Positions 27,573 through 36,102 of a DNA stretch of 64,000 nt are shown here, one piece after another; within the stretch, counting starts at the first letter, position 1; each line of letters begins with the position of its first letter. Under the pieces are notes generated by a model. The model did not search any database and was not told the DNA's origin. It was given only the letters and a program-made list of their open reading frames with translations. The position numbers and the translations under genes are program-made. This stretch comes from Bog-793 sp050013835 (GTDB taxonomy: Bacteria; Actinomycetota; Acidimicrobiia; Acidimicrobiales; Bog-793): assembly GCA_050013835.1 (NCBI GenBank), contig JBEKEM010000003.1, positions 107,211-171,210 on the forward strand, in the 5' to 3' direction.

Positions 27573-28781
27573 GTGGAGTCAGATCCTTCGGGAGGCCTCG
27601 GCGGCTTCCTCCCCGGCTTGCTCGGCGACCTGCTCCGCCTGATGCACACCGATGCGCCCGTGCAGTGGGACCTGGCCGTCCAACTCGCCCTGAATGTCGC
27701 CTCGGAGGGCCAAGCGGAGCCGAACGTCGATCCCATCGAGCGCATGCGAATCGAGGAGATCGCCCGCATCGCTGAGCTCCAGGTCGCCGACGTGACGGGC
27801 ATGCCAACGACGCCGAGTGGGCGTTCCGTCTCCGTCGTCGCCGCCCCCCCCGCCGAGTGGGCGCGGCGCAGCCTCGAGTCCTGGCGGCCGCTCATCGAGG
27901 AGTACGCCGCGGCGATCCGCCCCCCGGCACCACAAGAGCCCCCCGACGAGGCGGGCGACGAATCCGGAGCCGGGTTCGCGGCCCTACTGGAGAAGTGGGC
28001 GGCGGCGATGGCACCGGCCATGATCGCCCTCCAGGTCGGCTCCATCATCGGCCACCTCGCCCGCCGAACGCTCGGCCAGTACGAGCTGCCGCTGCCGCGC
28101 ATGCCGGGCGACGAGATCACCGTCGTCCCCTCGAACGTGGCCGCATTCGCCTCGGACTGGAGCCTCGAGCTCGATGACGTCACGATGTGGCTGGCGGCCC
28201 ACGACCTCGCCGCCCACGCCGTATTGTCCCGGCCCCACGTCCACGACCGGCTGCAGGCGCTGCTCGTCGCCCACGCCGCCGGCTTCCAGCCGGACCTTTC
28301 GGCGCTCGAGGAGCGGTTCGGCGAGGCGGCGCTCGGCAACCCCGGCGACCTCGGCGACCTCGGGCGCCTCCTCGGCGATCCCGCCGCGCTCGCCGAGCCG
28401 GCCGACACGCCCGAGCTGCGCCGGGTCCGAGGCGAGCTCGCGGCACTGACGTCAGCCTTCGCCGGCTACGTCGAGTGGGTGACGGACAACGTCACCGCCC
28501 GCACCATCGGCGCCCGCCGGCCCGTGGCCGAGGCGCTGCGACGCCGGCGCGTCGAGCGCTCCGACGACGAGCGGGCCGCCGAGACGCTGTTCGGGCTCCG
28601 CCTCGACCAGGACGCCCTCGACCGCGGGGAGGCGTTCGTGCGGGGGGTCGTCGAACGGGGGGGCGACGTCGAGCTCGGCAAGCTGTGGACCCTCGAGGCG
28701 AACCTCCCGACGCCGGCGGAGATCGACGCCCCGGGACTTTGGATCGCGCGGGTCAATCTCCCCTCGGCCGCCACCGACTGA
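27573..28781 (+). CDS. DUF2342-like zincin relative
   Basis: A 402-aa soluble protein resembling the actinobacterial zincin_2/DUF2342 family (often annotated zinc-dependent metalloprotease or F420 biosynthesis associated). Family-like features are the N-terminal helical pair, SWRPLIEEYAAAI, an ALQVGSIIGHLARRTLGQYELPLPR block, and RRVERSDDERAAETLFGL near the end. The expected HExxH zinc motif is not intact: the equivalent site reads HDLAAH with H210, D211 and H215. Activity is therefore doubtful. GTG at 27573 is the start. Confidence 0.7.
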   Translation: MESDPSGGLGGFLPGLLGDLLRLMHTDAPVQWDLAVQLALNVASEGQAEPNVDPIERMRIEEIARIAELQVADVTGMPTTPSGRSVSVVAAPPAEWARRSLESWRPLIEEYAAAIRPPAPQEPPDEAGDESGAGFAALLEKWAAAMAPAMIALQVGSIIGHLARRTLGQYELPLPRMPGDEITVVPSNVAAFASDWSLELDDVTMWLAAHDLAAHAVLSRPHVHDRLQALLVAHAAGFQPDLSALEERFGEAALGNPGDLGDLGRLLGDPAALAEPADTPELRRVRGELAALTSAFAGYVEWVTDNVTARTIGARRPVAEALRRRRVERSDDERAAETLFGLRLDQDALDRGEAFVRGVVERGGDVELGKLWTLEANLPTPAEIDAPGLWIARVNLPSAATD

Positions 28782-28796
28782 GACGGGCGGCGGCCC

Positions 28797-29090
28797 TCAG
28801 GCCCCGGCGGGCGCCGGCTCCTCGGGGATGCCGAGGTCCCACTCCAGCAGCAGGTTCTCCCGCTCGGCGTCGCGCACGACGCGCTCGCGATTGCGCCGGA
28901 ACTGCGGGTCGTGCGGCGGGAGCAGGACTAGGCGGGCGAGGGCGCGCTCGCGGAACGCCTCGATCACCGCCCGCTCGCCGAACTCCGACTCGATCTCCCA
29001 GTGCGGCGCCACCGGACCCAGGTAGACGATGCGGACGTGCCCGCGAGGCGGCTCCGGCGTCTCGCTCGGCCCGCTCAACGGCGTGGTCAT
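28797..29090 (-). CDS. Small hypothetical protein
   Basis: A 97-aa protein of unknown function. ATG at 29090 is chosen because AGGAGT lies six bases upstream; a GTG two codons earlier overlaps that site. After a Pro-rich start, the body has a strand (VRIVYLGPVAPHWEI) followed by a helix rich in Arg and Leu. No motif is recognised. It converges with the zincin-like gene and is divergent from the WhiB gene at 29325. Confidence 0.6.
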   Translation of the reverse strand: MTTPLSGPSETPEPPRGHVRIVYLGPVAPHWEIESEFGERAVIEAFRERALARLVLLPPHDPQFRRNRERVVRDAERENLLLEWDLGIPEEPAPAGA

Positions 29091-29324
29091 CGGCACTCCT
29101 CCGGTCGGTCCGGGCCGAGTCTATCGACGGCCTGGTCCCCGGCCGGGGTGATCGGCGGCACGTGACATCCGGTCATCTGACCTGTGAACTCTCTGCGAAT
29201 CCCCCCGAGGCGCGCCTGCGCTCGTCATGCCGGGTGTAGTTTCCACGGTGAAGCCTTTTGGCGCTGGGTCAGACGTGGGGGATCTCCCCGGGGGCCGCCC
29301 GGCCGGGCGGAGGGGTGGTGGCGG

Positions 29325-29570
29325 ATGGAACTCGAGTGGATGGCGAGGGGCAAGTGCCGGATGCTTCCCCCGGAGACCTTCTTCCCGAGTGACGGCGTCG
29401 GCGTCGAGATCGCCCGCCGGATCTGCCGTGACTGCCCGGTGAAGTCGCCCTGCCTCGAGTACGCGATCGCGAACCACATCGACCACGGGGTCTGGGGCGG
29501 CACCTCCGAACGGGAACGACGCCGCCTCGCCCGAGGCCGCCGCCGCCTCACCGTCGTCGAGTCCCACTAG
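29325..29570 (+). CDS. WhiB-family regulator
   Basis: An 81-aa Wbl protein. The four iron-sulfur cluster cysteines follow the family spacing: one in GKCRM, then CRDCPVKSPC (C-x2-C-x5-C). The GVWGGTSERERR turn and basic tail are intact. WhiB proteins bind a 4Fe-4S cluster, sense redox or NO, and regulate with the main sigma factor. ATG at 29325 starts just before the domain; an upstream in-frame ATG at 29184 would add an Arg/Gly-rich stretch unlike the family. Confidence 0.9.
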   Translation: MELEWMARGKCRMLPPETFFPSDGVGVEIARRICRDCPVKSPCLEYAIANHIDHGVWGGTSERERRRLARGRRRLTVVESH

Positions 29571-29585
29571 CCGACCCCCCGTCCG

Positions 29586-30434
29586 GTGACGACGGGCGCC
29601 GCGACGATGCTCGAGTGCGTCGTCAATCTCAGCGAGGGCCGCGACAACCCCTGGCTCGACGCCCTCGCGCGCCAGCTCGGTCCGGCCGCACTCGACGTGC
29701 ACGCCGATCCGTGGCACCACCGTTCCGTCTTCACGCTCGCCGGTCCCCAGGTGGGCGAGGTGGCACGCCAGCTCGCCGCGGCAGCGGCCGCCCATCTCGA
29801 CATCAGCCGCCACGAGGGGGCCCACCCCCGCCTCGGCGTCGTCGACGTCGTGCCGTTCGTGCCCCTCGGTGCGGCGGCGATGCGACCGGACGGGGATCTC
29901 GGCGAGGCGATCGCCGCCCGTGACCGCTTCGCCGCCTGGGCGGCGGAGGAGCTGGCGATCCCGTGCTTCTGCTACGGCCCGGAGCGCGCCCTGCCGGAGA
30001 TCCGCCGGCGCGCCTTTCGGGACCTGCGACCCGACTACGGGCCCAACGCCCCGCACCCGTCGGCTGGGGCGAGCTGCGTCGGGGCGCGCCCTGCGCTCGT
30101 CGCCTTCAACCTCTGGCTCGCCGAGCCCGACCTCGCCGTCGCCGGCGGGATCGCCAGGGCACTGCGCTCGCCGGAGGTGCGCGCCGCCGGGTTCGCCCTC
30201 GGCGGGGAGGTGCAGGTCTCCTGCAACCTCATCGCGCCCTGGGACGTCGGGCCGGCCGAGATCTACGACCGGGTGGCCAGGCTCGCCGCCGTCGCCAGGG
30301 CGGAACTCGTCGGCCTCGTCCCGGAGGCCGTCTTGCGCGCGATCCCCCGGCGCCGCTGGGAATCGCTCGATCTCGGCGAGCGCTCGACGATCGAGGCCCG
30401 ACTAGAAACAGCCGGTATCGCGGTCCCCAACTAG
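29586..30434 (+). CDS. ftcD: Glutamate formimidoyltransferase
   Basis: A 282-aa single-domain enzyme that moves the formimino group from N-formimino-glutamate to tetrahydrofolate in histidine breakdown. The family block HEGAHPRLGVVDVVPF is at about 76-91 and contains the catalytic histidine (H80). An ECVVNLSEGRD start and VSCNLI strand also match. The cyclodeaminase domain of the animal fusion is absent, as in many bacteria. GTG 29586 or ATG 29607 can start it. The end overlaps the convergent WhiB gene by a few bases. No hut gene is nearby. Confidence 0.85.
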   Translation: MTTGAATMLECVVNLSEGRDNPWLDALARQLGPAALDVHADPWHHRSVFTLAGPQVGEVARQLAAAAAAHLDISRHEGAHPRLGVVDVVPFVPLGAAAMRPDGDLGEAIAARDRFAAWAAEELAIPCFCYGPERALPEIRRRAFRDLRPDYGPNAPHPSAGASCVGARPALVAFNLWLAEPDLAVAGGIARALRSPEVRAAGFALGGEVQVSCNLIAPWDVGPAEIYDRVARLAAVARAELVGLVPEAVLRAIPRRRWESLDLGERSTIEARLETAGIAVPN

Positions 30435-30730
30435 GAAGCGGCGACCTCGCGGTGCTGCGACAGGCGCGCCCGGCGCACGCGGCGCCGTTCGCGTTCGCTC
30501 ATCCCGCCCCAGATGCCGAACTTCTCACTGTTGGCGATCGCGAACTCGAGACACTCGATGCGCACAACGCAGCCGCGACAGACTTCCTTCGCCTCCCGGG
30601 TCGACGAGCCCCGCTCCGGGAAGAAGAGCTCCGGATCGACCCCCATGCAGTTCGCCCGCGCCTGCCACGCGCGGGCTCCTTCACCGATGAGCGCTTGGAT
30701 GTCCACCGACACCCCCTTGGCGTTCGCCAC
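30431..30730 (-). CDS. WhiB-family regulator (second copy)
   Basis: A 99-aa Wbl protein. Cysteines: ANCMG, then CRGCVVRIEC (C-x2-C-x5-C). DPELFFPERGSSTREAKEVC and FGIWGGMSERERRRVRR are nearly the consensus of the WhiB/WhmD type, closer to consensus than the copy at 29325. In actinomycetes this type governs septation and differentiation; transfer of that role here is inference. The start is GTG at 30730, or a GTG seven codons later. A palindrome and an AT-rich promoter-like stretch lie just upstream. Confidence 0.88.
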   Translation of the reverse strand: MANAKGVSVDIQALIGEGARAWQARANCMGVDPELFFPERGSSTREAKEVCRGCVVRIECLEFAIANSEKFGIWGGMSERERRRVRRARLSQHREVAAS

Positions 30731-30746
30731 TCAGTGCGAGTCGCAG

Positions 30747-30774
30747 CCGTGAAATTACACGGTTCGTATTATGA
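30747..30774 (-). promoter_or_regulatory. Palindrome and -10-like box upstream of the second whiB
   Basis: CCGTGAAATTACACGG (30747-30762) is nearly self-complementary and ends 17 bp from the whiB start codon. On the minus strand a CATAAT box lies just before it, conspicuous in this GC-rich sequence. A TTGCAT sits 20 bp further up, slightly too far for an ideal -35. It may be an operator overlapping the transcription start. Confidence 0.35.
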
Positions 30775-30967
30775 TGACGCCCAGCTCAGCGAGATGCAAG
30801 GGGTAATTTGCGATCCGATCCGGCTCGCGCTCACTCCAGTCGTGCCTCGCCCGACGGCACGGAGAGTGAAAAGATGAGCGGGTCGTCGCCACGGCCACCG
30901 TGACCTTCGCGGGGCACCGCTCTCGGGCGTTGCGACCGGCGGCGGATGGGACGGGGAACGGGGAACG

Positions 30968-31828
30968 ATGGTGACCGTCGTCGGGCAGACCAAGGAGGCG
31001 CCCGAACCGACCCCCGTACGGATCGGCGGCGTGCGCGCCGGCCCGGCGCGCACCGTGGTCCTGCGCCGGGATGCCTGGCGGCTGCAGCCGGCGGCGACGG
31101 CGGCCGGGCTCCTCGCCTTCGTCGCCTACTCCACCTGGGCGGCCTTCCGCAACGGCAACTACTACACCGGCCTCGTCGGGCGCGACTACCTCTCGCCCTT
31201 CTACTCGCCCTGCCTTACCGACAACTGCCACGGCTACGTCTGGGGGCCGATCACGGGGTCCTGGTGGCAGGTCTCGCCCGCCCTCCTCATCCTCGTCTTC
31301 CCGCTGGGGTTCCGCCTCACCTGCTACTACTACCGCAAGGCCTACTACCGCTCGTTCTGGCTCTCCCCTCCCGCCTGCGGCATCGCCGACGCCGGGTCGG
31401 CGAACCCGGGCGGGGCCCGCGCCCGCTACACCGGCGAGACACGCTTCCCGCTCCTTTTGCAGAACTTCCACCGCTACTTCTTCTACGTCGCTGTCATCTT
31501 CGCCGGGATCCTCACCTGGGACGCCATCGCGGCCTTCCGCTTCCCCGACGGCGTCGGGGTGGCCGTGGGGACCCTCGTGCTCACCGTGAACGCTCTTCTC
31601 ATCTGGGCCTACACGCTCGGTTGCCACGCCTGCCGCCACTTGTGCGGTGGCAACCTGCGGGCGCTGTCGCGCGCTCCTCTGCGGCGCTGGTTCTGGCAGA
31701 ACGTGTCGGGCAGGCTGAACCCCCACCACCAGCTGTTCGCGTGGCTTTCGCTTGGCTGGATCGCCTTTGCCGACTTCTACGTCTGGCTCGTCGCCACCGG
31801 CACGATCCACGACCCGAGGATCATCTGA
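30968..31828 (+). CDS. sdhC: Succinate dehydrogenase membrane anchor subunit
   Basis: A 286-aa membrane protein with five hydrophobic segments (about 43-60, 104-120, 168-190, 200-220, 255-275). Several histidines inside or near helices are candidate haem ligands. It resembles the single-protein anchors of actinobacterial succinate dehydrogenases that pair with a separate flavoprotein and an iron-sulfur protein. It would hold the complex in the membrane and pass electrons to quinone. The stop overlaps the sdhA ATG by one base (TGATG). Family call is supported mostly by gene order. Confidence 0.8.
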   Translation: MVTVVGQTKEAPEPTPVRIGGVRAGPARTVVLRRDAWRLQPAATAAGLLAFVAYSTWAAFRNGNYYTGLVGRDYLSPFYSPCLTDNCHGYVWGPITGSWWQVSPALLILVFPLGFRLTCYYYRKAYYRSFWLSPPACGIADAGSANPGGARARYTGETRFPLLLQNFHRYFFYVAVIFAGILTWDAIAAFRFPDGVGVAVGTLVLTVNALLIWAYTLGCHACRHLCGGNLRALSRAPLRRWFWQNVSGRLNPHHQLFAWLSLGWIAFADFYVWLVATGTIHDPRII

Positions 31829-33627
31829 TGGCTGACTACGAGACCCACTCGGTCGACGTGCTCGTGATCGGGGCCGGCGGCGCGGGTCTGCGCGCCGCCG
31901 TCGAGGCGGCCTCGATCGGCGCCAGCACGGCCGTCGTGTGCAAGTCGCTGCTCGGCAAGGCACACACCGTGATGGCCGAGGGCGGCGTCGCCGCGGCCCT
32001 CGGCAACGTCTGGCCCGAGGACAACTGGAAGGTGCACTTCCGCGACACGATGCGCGGCGGCAAGATGCTCAACAACTGGCGGATGGCCCAGCTCCACGCC
32101 CAGGAGGCGCCTGACCGCGTCCTCGAGCTCGAGAGCTGGGGGGCGCTCTTCGACCGCACGCCGGACGGCCGGATCCTGCAGCGCGACTTCGGGGGGCACC
32201 GCTACGCCCGCCTCGCCCACGTCGGCGACCGCACCGGGCTCGAGATGCTCCGCACCCTGCAGGACCGCGCCGTCGCCGCCGGCATCGAGGTCTTCATGGA
32301 GTGCAAGATCCTCCGGCTGCTCGCCGCCCCCTCCGGGGCGGTCTGCGGGGCGCTGGGGCTGTGGCGCGAGTCGGGCAAGTTCGTCGTCTTTTCGGCCCGG
32401 GCCGTCGTGCTCGCCTCGGGCGGCATCGGCAAGATCTGGAAGTTCACGTCGAACTCCTGGGAGACGACCGGCGACGGGCACGCCCTCGCGCTGTGGGCGG
32501 GCGCCGACCTCGTCGACATGGAGTGCGTGCAGTTCCACCCCACCGGGATGGTCTGGCCGGCCTCGGCGCGCGGGCTCCTCGTCACCGAGGGTGTGCGCGG
32601 CGACGGCGGCGTGCTGAAGAACGCCGCCGGCGAGCGCTTCATGTTCTCGTACATCCCCGAGTACTACGCCAAGGAGACCGCCGACACGATCGACGAGGCC
32701 GACCGCTGGTACGACGACAAGTCGTTCCGGCGGCCCCCGGAGCTCCTCCCCCGCGACGAGGTCGCCCGGGCGATCAACTCCGAGGTGAAGGCCGGCCGCG
32801 GCTCGCCCCACGGCGGCGTCTACCTCGACATCGCCTCGCGCCGGTCGCCCGAGTACATCCGCCGGCGCCTGCCCTCCATGTACCAGCAGTTCAAGGAGCT
32901 CGCCGACGTCGACATCACGACCCAGATGATGGAGATCGGCCCGACGTGCCACTACATGATGGGCGGCGTGCGCGTCGACGCCGAGACCGGAGCCTCGACG
33001 GCCCCGGGACTCTTCGCCGCCGGCGAGGTCGCCGGGGGGATGCACGGCGCCAACCGCCTCGGCGGCAACTCGCTCTCGGACCTCCTCGTCTTCGGCCGGC
33101 GCGCCGGGATCGGCGCCGCCGAGCACGCCCTCGCCCCCGGGCGCCGGCCGGAATCGGATCCCGGCGCGATCGACCGCGAGACGAGCTCGGCGCTCGGTTA
33201 CTTCGACCGCGACTCCGGCGAGAGCCCGTACACGGTCCACGCCGAACTGCAGGAGACGATGCAGTCGCTCGTCGGCATCATCCGCACGCAGGACGAGCTC
33301 GAACGCGCCGTCGAGCTCCTCGGCGAGCTCGACGAACGGGCCCGGGCGATCGCCGTCGCGGGACGGCGGCAGTTCAACTCGGCCTGGCACCTCGCCCTCG
33401 ACCTCGAGTCGATGCTCACCGTGGCCCGCGCGACGACGCTCGCCGCGATCGCCCGGCGCGAGAGCCGCGGCGGCCACACCCGGGACGACTACCCCGACCC
33501 CGACCCCGAGCACTTCGGGAAGGTGAACCTGGTCGTGCGGCGCCGGCGCGGCGAGACGACCGTGGCCGAGGAACCGATCGTGCCGATGCCCGCCGAGCTC
33601 GCCGCCCTGCTGGACGTCGGACCATGA
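31828..33627 (+). CDS. sdhA: Succinate dehydrogenase flavoprotein subunit
   Basis: A 599-aa FAD protein that oxidises succinate to fumarate. The dinucleotide fold GAGGAGLRAAVEAA is at about 14-27. The FAD-attachment region is SLLGKAHTVMAEGG: the usual SHT at the covalent histidine reads AHT. Active-site blocks ECVQFHPTG and HGANRLGGNSLSDLLVFGRRAG are intact. Start and end overlap sdhC and sdhB (ATGA), so the three are translated together. Confidence 0.93.
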   Translation: MADYETHSVDVLVIGAGGAGLRAAVEAASIGASTAVVCKSLLGKAHTVMAEGGVAAALGNVWPEDNWKVHFRDTMRGGKMLNNWRMAQLHAQEAPDRVLELESWGALFDRTPDGRILQRDFGGHRYARLAHVGDRTGLEMLRTLQDRAVAAGIEVFMECKILRLLAAPSGAVCGALGLWRESGKFVVFSARAVVLASGGIGKIWKFTSNSWETTGDGHALALWAGADLVDMECVQFHPTGMVWPASARGLLVTEGVRGDGGVLKNAAGERFMFSYIPEYYAKETADTIDEADRWYDDKSFRRPPELLPRDEVARAINSEVKAGRGSPHGGVYLDIASRRSPEYIRRRLPSMYQQFKELADVDITTQMMEIGPTCHYMMGGVRVDAETGASTAPGLFAAGEVAGGMHGANRLGGNSLSDLLVFGRRAGIGAAEHALAPGRRPESDPGAIDRETSSALGYFDRDSGESPYTVHAELQETMQSLVGIIRTQDELERAVELLGELDERARAIAVAGRRQFNSAWHLALDLESMLTVARATTLAAIARRESRGGHTRDDYPDPDPEHFGKVNLVVRRRRGETTVAEEPIVPMPAELAALLDVGP

Positions 33628-34499
33628 TGACCCCCGACCTCGGCGCCCCCGGCGCGCCGCCGACGGTCACGCTCGCCATCTGGCGGGGCGACGCCGGGGG
33701 CGGCGGGTTCCACGACTACACGGTGCCGGCGAACGAGGGGGAGGTCGTCCTCGACGTCGTGCACCGCATCCAGGCCGAGCTCGCTCCCGACCTCGCCGTG
33801 CGCTGGAACTGCAAGGCCGGCAAGTGCGGCTCGTGCTCGGCCGAGGTGAACGGCAGGCCCCGGCTGATGTGCATGACGCGGATGAGCACGCTCGAAACGG
33901 CCGAGCCGGTCACGGTCTCGCCGATGCGGGCCTTCCCGGTCATCCGCGACCTCGTGACGGACGTCTCGTTCAACTTCGCCGTGGCGAGGAAGATCCCCCC
34001 CTTCGCGCCCCGGCCCCCCGGCCCCGACGGCACCTACCGGATGGCGCAGTTCGACGTCGACCGGGCCCAGGAGTTCCACAAGTGCATCGAATGCTTCCTG
34101 TGCCAGGACGTCTGCCACGTCATCCGGGACCACGAGGAGAACAAGCCCCGCTACGCCGGCCCGCGCTTTTTCGTCCGGGTCGCGGCGCTCGAGATGCACC
34201 CGCTCGACACCCTCGACCGGAGGGAGCTGCTGCGCGAGGAGCTCGGCCTGGGATTGTGCAACGTGACCAAGTGCTGCACCGAGGTCTGCCCCGAGCAGAT
34301 CCACGTCACCGACAACGCGATCATCCCGCTGAAAGAGCGCGTCGTCGACGCCGTCTACGACCCCGTCGCCTGGCTGGGAAGGACGATCCTGCGCCGGCCG
34401 CGCCCGACCCCGGCCGCCGTCGCCGCGGCGTCCTCCCCCGCCGCCCGCACCGGCGAGGTGATCGTCACCGACCCACCCCCGACCGGCCAGGCGGGTTGA
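33624..34499 (+). CDS. sdhB: Succinate dehydrogenase iron-sulfur subunit
   Basis: A 291-aa protein. The N-terminal ferredoxin-like domain has CKAGKCGSCSAEVNG and a later Cys for a 2Fe-2S cluster. The C-terminal domain has CIECFLCQDVC and CNVTKCCTEVCPEQI for the 4Fe-4S and 3Fe-4S type clusters. It carries electrons from the flavin to quinone. The start is ATG at 33624; a second ATG follows directly. The last 40 residues are a Pro/Ala-rich tail not needed for the fold. Confidence 0.92.
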   Translation: MMTPDLGAPGAPPTVTLAIWRGDAGGGGFHDYTVPANEGEVVLDVVHRIQAELAPDLAVRWNCKAGKCGSCSAEVNGRPRLMCMTRMSTLETAEPVTVSPMRAFPVIRDLVTDVSFNFAVARKIPPFAPRPPGPDGTYRMAQFDVDRAQEFHKCIECFLCQDVCHVIRDHEENKPRYAGPRFFVRVAALEMHPLDTLDRRELLREELGLGLCNVTKCCTEVCPEQIHVTDNAIIPLKERVVDAVYDPVAWLGRTILRRPRPTPAAVAAASSPAARTGEVIVTDPPPTGQAG

Positions 34500-34505
34500 C
34501 CGCCT

Positions 34506-34883
34506 GTGCTCGAGTTCCTCTCCGCCGAGTGGTTCGCCCGCTTCGCCGCCGAGCTCGCCCGGGTCGATCCCGCGGCCGGGGCGCCGCCCCTCGCCCTCGG
34601 GCAGGTCGTGACCGGCGCGCCGCAGGGCGACGTCGCCTACACGATCCTCGTCGACGACGAACGCGCCGAGCTCGTCCTCGGCTCGGTGGACCAGGCCACC
34701 GTCACGCTCGTCGAGGACTGGGAGACCGCCCGGCTGATCGCCGCCGGCGCGCCGGTCTCCGAGCTGCTGGCCGCCGGTCGGATCACGTTGCGCGGGGACG
34801 CCAACGCGCTCCTGGCCGGTCAGGCCCGGTTCGACGCGCTCGACGGCGCGCTCGGGGCCATGGGACGCGTGACGAGGATCTAA
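34506..34883 (+). CDS. SCP2-like sterol-carrier domain protein
   Basis: A 125-aa protein with the SCP2 plan: short helix (WFARFAAELARV), five-stranded sheet (YTILVDDERAELVLGSVDQATVTLVEDWETARLIAAG), and a C-terminal G-DANALLAGQARFDAL helix. Such domains bind hydrophobic ligands. GTG at 34506 starts 6 bp after sdhB, so it may be co-transcribed with sdh. Ligand unknown. Confidence 0.7.
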   Translation: MLEFLSAEWFARFAAELARVDPAAGAPPLALGQVVTGAPQGDVAYTILVDDERAELVLGSVDQATVTLVEDWETARLIAAGAPVSELLAAGRITLRGDANALLAGQARFDALDGALGAMGRVTRI

Positions 34884-35022
34884 GCGACGACGAGGGCCGG
34901 GTCGTCGGGGAGGGTCTCGTCGAGGTCGACCCGCAAGGACGGCGGCCCACACCCCGGCGAACCGACCGAGCTCGCCCCCTGGCGCACCCCGGCGAGACCC
35001 TGACGGGAGGCGCGAGGGCCGT

Positions 35023-36030
35023 CTAGCCGAGGAGCGCGGCCGCCTCGTCTCGCTCCGCGACGAGCTCCGCGGCCGACGCCATGATGCGCGACGTCGCGAA
35101 GGCGCTGTGTTCGAGGCCCTCGACGACGTGCCACGTCTTGCCGTCCGAGCGCACGGGGAAGCCGAACTGCAGACCCTCGGGGATGTCGTATTCACCTCTC
35201 GAGACGACGCCGAGTGAGTTCCAGTCGCCCGGTGGCGTCGGTTCGATGAGGCTCTTGAACGAGCCGATCGCGGCGTGGGCGGCCGACGCGGCCGCCGAGC
35301 CGCCGCGGGCGGCGATGACGACGGCTCCCCGGCCCTGGATCATCTCGAGGAACGGGCCCCGCAGCCACTCCTCGTCGTCGATGATCTTCTGGACGGACTC
35401 CCCGTCGATCAGGGCGTTCTCGTAGTCCGGGAACTGCGTCGTCGAGTGGTTCCCCCACGAGGCGAGCCGCGTCACGGCACCGGGGGTGCGGCCGGCCCTG
35501 CGGGCGAGCTGCGTCTTCGCGCGGTTCTCGTCGAGCCGCGTCATCGCGAACCACCGGTCGGCCGGAACCTCGAGGGCGGCCGTGCGGGCGATGAGGCAGT
35601 TCGTGTTGCACGGGTTGCCGACGACGAGGACCTGCACGTCGGAAGCCGCGTGCTCGGCGATCGCCCGACCTTGCGGGGTGAAGATGCGGCCGTTGACGCC
35701 CAACAGGTCGCGCCGTTCCATGCCGGGCTTGCGGGGGATCGAGCCCACGAGGAAGGCGTACGAGGTCCCCTCGAAGGCGACCCCGAGATCCGCCGTCGTC
35801 TCGACGTCGGCGAGCAGCCCGAAGCCGCAGTCGTCGAGCTCCATGACGATGCCCTCGAGCGTCGTCATCGCCGGCTCGATCTCGAGCAGCCGCAGGCGGA
35901 TCGGCTGGTCGGGCCCGAACAGCGCCCCCGCCGCCAGCCGGAAGAGGAGGGCGTAGCCGATGTTGCCGGCGGCGCCGGTCACCGTGACGGTGATCGGGCG
36001 CCCGGTGGGGTGTGCTGCGAGATCCGCCAT
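35023..36030 (-). CDS. mdh: Malate dehydrogenase
   Basis: A 335-aa NAD-dependent enzyme converting malate to oxaloacetate. The Rossmann motif is VTGAAGNIGYALLFRLA. The substrate arginines and catalytic pair are in GSIPRKPGMERRDLL, MTRLDENRAKTQLA and WGNHSTTQFPD (catalytic histidine). It has the length and insert pattern of the actinobacterial/cytosolic type. Icd lies upstream in the same orientation. Confidence 0.95.
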   Translation of the reverse strand: MADLAAHPTGRPITVTVTGAAGNIGYALLFRLAAGALFGPDQPIRLRLLEIEPAMTTLEGIVMELDDCGFGLLADVETTADLGVAFEGTSYAFLVGSIPRKPGMERRDLLGVNGRIFTPQGRAIAEHAASDVQVLVVGNPCNTNCLIARTAALEVPADRWFAMTRLDENRAKTQLARRAGRTPGAVTRLASWGNHSTTQFPDYENALIDGESVQKIIDDEEWLRGPFLEMIQGRGAVVIAARGGSAAASAAHAAIGSFKSLIEPTPPGDWNSLGVVSRGEYDIPEGLQFGFPVRSDGKTWHVVEGLEHSAFATSRIMASAAELVAERDEAAALLG

Positions 36031-36102
36031 CGGATTCGACGCTAACGGCGGCCCCGCGCGATCAGGTCGAAGCCGTTCCCCCGGCTCGCGCCGCCGAGCG
36101 CC

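Noticed and set aside
29184..29324. 47-codon upstream extension of the first whiB
   Set aside because: Arg/Gly-rich and unlike the family; ATG at 29325 begins the conserved domain.
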